Of a DNA stretch of 5,532 nt, positions 4,154 through 5,532 are shown one piece after another. This DNA is from Acidisarcina sp. GTDB lineage: Bacteria; Acidobacteriota; Blastocatellia; Pyrinomonadales; Pyrinomonadaceae. Both the position numbers and the translations under genes were made by a program. The notes under the pieces are model-generated. The model was given only the letters and a program-made list of their open reading frames with translations, ran no database searches and was not told where the DNA came from. Each line of letters opens with the position of its first letter. Position 1 is the stretch's first letter. The DNA is taken from NCBI GenBank assembly GCA_021155145.1, contig JAJNPX010000010.1:1-5532 (forward strand). The letters run 5' to 3'.

Positions 4154-5532
4154 GATCAGTTTTAAAGGTAGGGGTGTGGGCGGCGTTGCTGCTCGCCTGC
4201 CCCGCGCTCTACGGTCAGACCGAGGTATCGATCGCAAATATTCAGGGGAACAAGAATCTCTCGGAATATGTCGATCGACAGGTAAAGGTCTCGGGCATCG
4301 TCACGGCCCGGCTTCGCAACGGTTTTTTTCTGCAGACGGCGGACGCCAAAGCCGATGCCGATCCGCTGACCTCCGAAGGCATCTTTGTCTTCACGCGCAA
4401 CGAGCCAATGGCCGATGCGGCCGTAGGCAGTGAAGTTTCGGTGGCGGGAAAGGTAGAGGAATTTCGTGCCCGCCAGGATGCCTACGGGCTCACGATCACC
4501 GAGATCTCACACTTCATTGGGCGCGACGCATTTTCCGTCATCTCAAGAGGCAATCCTCTGCCGAAGCCGATCACCCTCAAGCTTTCCGACATCAAGGCCA
4601 ATTCGCCCGACCAGTTCGAGCGCTTTGAGGGCATGCGGGTCTTTGCCGAAGAGATGCTCTCGGTCGCTCCCACGGGCGGGCGGGTCGACGGCCGGACCGA
4701 AACGGTCGTGTCCGACGGGGTGTTCTATGCCGTGCTGAAGGGCTCGGGGCGTCCGTTTCGCGAGCCGGGAATGGCGATACTTCAATATCTGGGTTTGCCC
4801 GACAAAGATAAATGGAAGAAAGAGCTTCCTTCGCTGCCGATCTTTGACGGCAATCCGGAGGTGCTGCGGATCGAGACCCTTGCACAGGCCGGATCGACGG
4901 CCCTCGATGTTTCTGCAAAGGCGCAGATAAAGAACATAAGCGGTGTGATGCACTACGCCTTCGGACGATATGCGATCCTGACGGATGCTTCGTCCCGGCC
5001 CGTTGTCACCAGCTCGATCAAACCGGTCGCGATGCCGCTTACCACCGCCGGGCAGTTCTCGGTCGCCTCGGCGAACATAGAAACCTTTGTCGATGATGTC
5101 GATGACCCCGACGTAAAAGAGGACGTCGCAACTTCGGAAGCATTTGAAAAGAGGCTCGGCAAGATCTCTATCGCATTTCGCGACTACTTGCAGATGCCCG
5201 ATGTGATCTCCGTCGTCGAAGCCGAGAATCTTAACGTGCTGAAAAGGCTGGCCGCGAGATTAAATGCCGACGCAGCGGCGGCGGGGAAACCCGATCCAAA
5301 GTACGAAGCCTATCTTTTCGAGGGAAACGACCCGCGCGGGATCGACTGCGGATTCCTGGTAAAAGCGTCGAGGGTCTCGGTAAAAGCGGCGAAGCAGTTT
5401 GGAAAGGGCGAACAATATAAGAACCCGGTCACAGGTAAAACGGACGCCCTGAATGACCGGCCGCCGATAATGCTCGAGATCGCGATCGCGGATCCCGCCG
5501 CGAAGAGATCCATCGAATTCACGGTCGTTTCA
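4150..5532 (+). CDS. secreted endonuclease/exonuclease/phosphatase-family nuclease (3'-truncated by window)
   Basis: The frame is open for 461 residues from the ATG, which overlaps the upstream stop (ATGA), to the window end. Layout: a signal peptide (MRSVLKVGVWAALLLACPALYGQ region, cut near residue 23); a YhcR-type OB-fold domain (about 24-120) with VSIANIQG, QVKVSGIVTA and FFLQT; a second OB-like segment (about 135-215) with FEGMRVFAEE; and the start of an endonuclease/exonuclease/phosphatase domain from about 300. Visible motifs of that domain are SANIETF (Asn309), DVISVVEAEN with the expected metal-binding Glu357, GIDCGFLV (398-405) and DRPP (436-439). The catalytic His and the C-terminal DxN and SDH motifs would lie beyond the window. 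The overall plan resembles ExeM/NucH-like extracellular DNases. Co-translation with the upstream nuclease suggests a shared role in extracellular nucleic-acid breakdown. A phosphodiesterase or phosphatase role is the alternative. Confidence 0.85.
   Translation, partial: MRSVLKVGVWAALLLACPALYGQTEVSIANIQGNKNLSEYVDRQVKVSGIVTARLRNGFFLQTADAKADADPLTSEGIFVFTRNEPMADAAVGSEVSVAGKVEEFRARQDAYGLTITEISHFIGRDAFSVISRGNPLPKPITLKLSDIKANSPDQFERFEGMRVFAEEMLSVAPTGGRVDGRTETVVSDGVFYAVLKGSGRPFREPGMAILQYLGLPDKDKWKKELPSLPIFDGNPEVLRIETLAQAGSTALDVSAKAQIKNISGVMHYAFGRYAILTDASSRPVVTSSIKPVAMPLTTAGQFSVASANIETFVDDVDDPDVKEDVATSEAFEKRLGKISIAFRDYLQMPDVISVVEAENLNVLKRLAARLNADAAAAGKPDPKYEAYLFEGNDPRGIDCGFLVKASRVSVKAAKQFGKGEQYKNPVTGKTDALNDRPPIMLEIAIADPAAKRSIEFTVVS

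Noticed and set aside
4176..4953. Plus- and minus-strand open frames of 85 to 136 residues within the second nuclease
   Set aside because: They are shadows: the frame from 4150 is open to the window end and carries a signal peptide, OB domains and EEP motifs.

Overview
The window looks like bacterial chromosome, at roughly 55-60% GC by eye. No gene here fixes the taxon. A secreted nuclease with a lamin-tail domain, paired with a YhcR/ExeM-like nuclease, makes an environmental bacterium such as an Acidobacteriota (Blastocatellia-like) plausible, but this is only a lean.

Left block (1-1388, + strand). This is a compact operon: the 3' end of an unidentified gene, a DUF1257 (Ycf35-like) protein, a 64-residue DUF2997 protein, and a CxxxCxxC radical-SAM/4Fe-4S single-cluster protein of the NrdG-like type. 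Spacings are 19 bp, 13 bp and an 8-bp overlap, so the proteins are probably made together. The N-terminus of the radical-SAM protein aligns without gaps to the DUF2997 protein encoded just upstream, as if a copy of the small protein had been fused to the enzyme. As far as I know the role of this gene set is uncharacterised, and it is the best candidate here for an undescribed system.

Middle block (1389-2443). This is gene-poor and carries marks of past mobile-element activity. It holds a small minus-strand excisionase-like helix-turn-helix ORF, a cluster of TCTACCC/GGGTAGA repeats, a minus-strand hairpin terminator, a complete tRNA-Leu(CAG) with encoded CCA and a plausible promoter, and two tandem 25-bp repeats that resemble an insertion-sequence end. 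No integrase or transposase gene is visible.

Right block (2444-5532, + strand). Two secreted nucleases sit in one operon with an ATGA stop/start overlap. The first has a signal peptide, a lamin-tail domain, an Ig-like domain and a DNA/RNA non-specific endonuclease domain with its DRGH motif intact. The second, cut by the window end, has a signal peptide, OB-type domains and an endonuclease/exonuclease/phosphatase domain. Together they could degrade extracellular nucleic acid for nutrient scavenging or matrix turnover.
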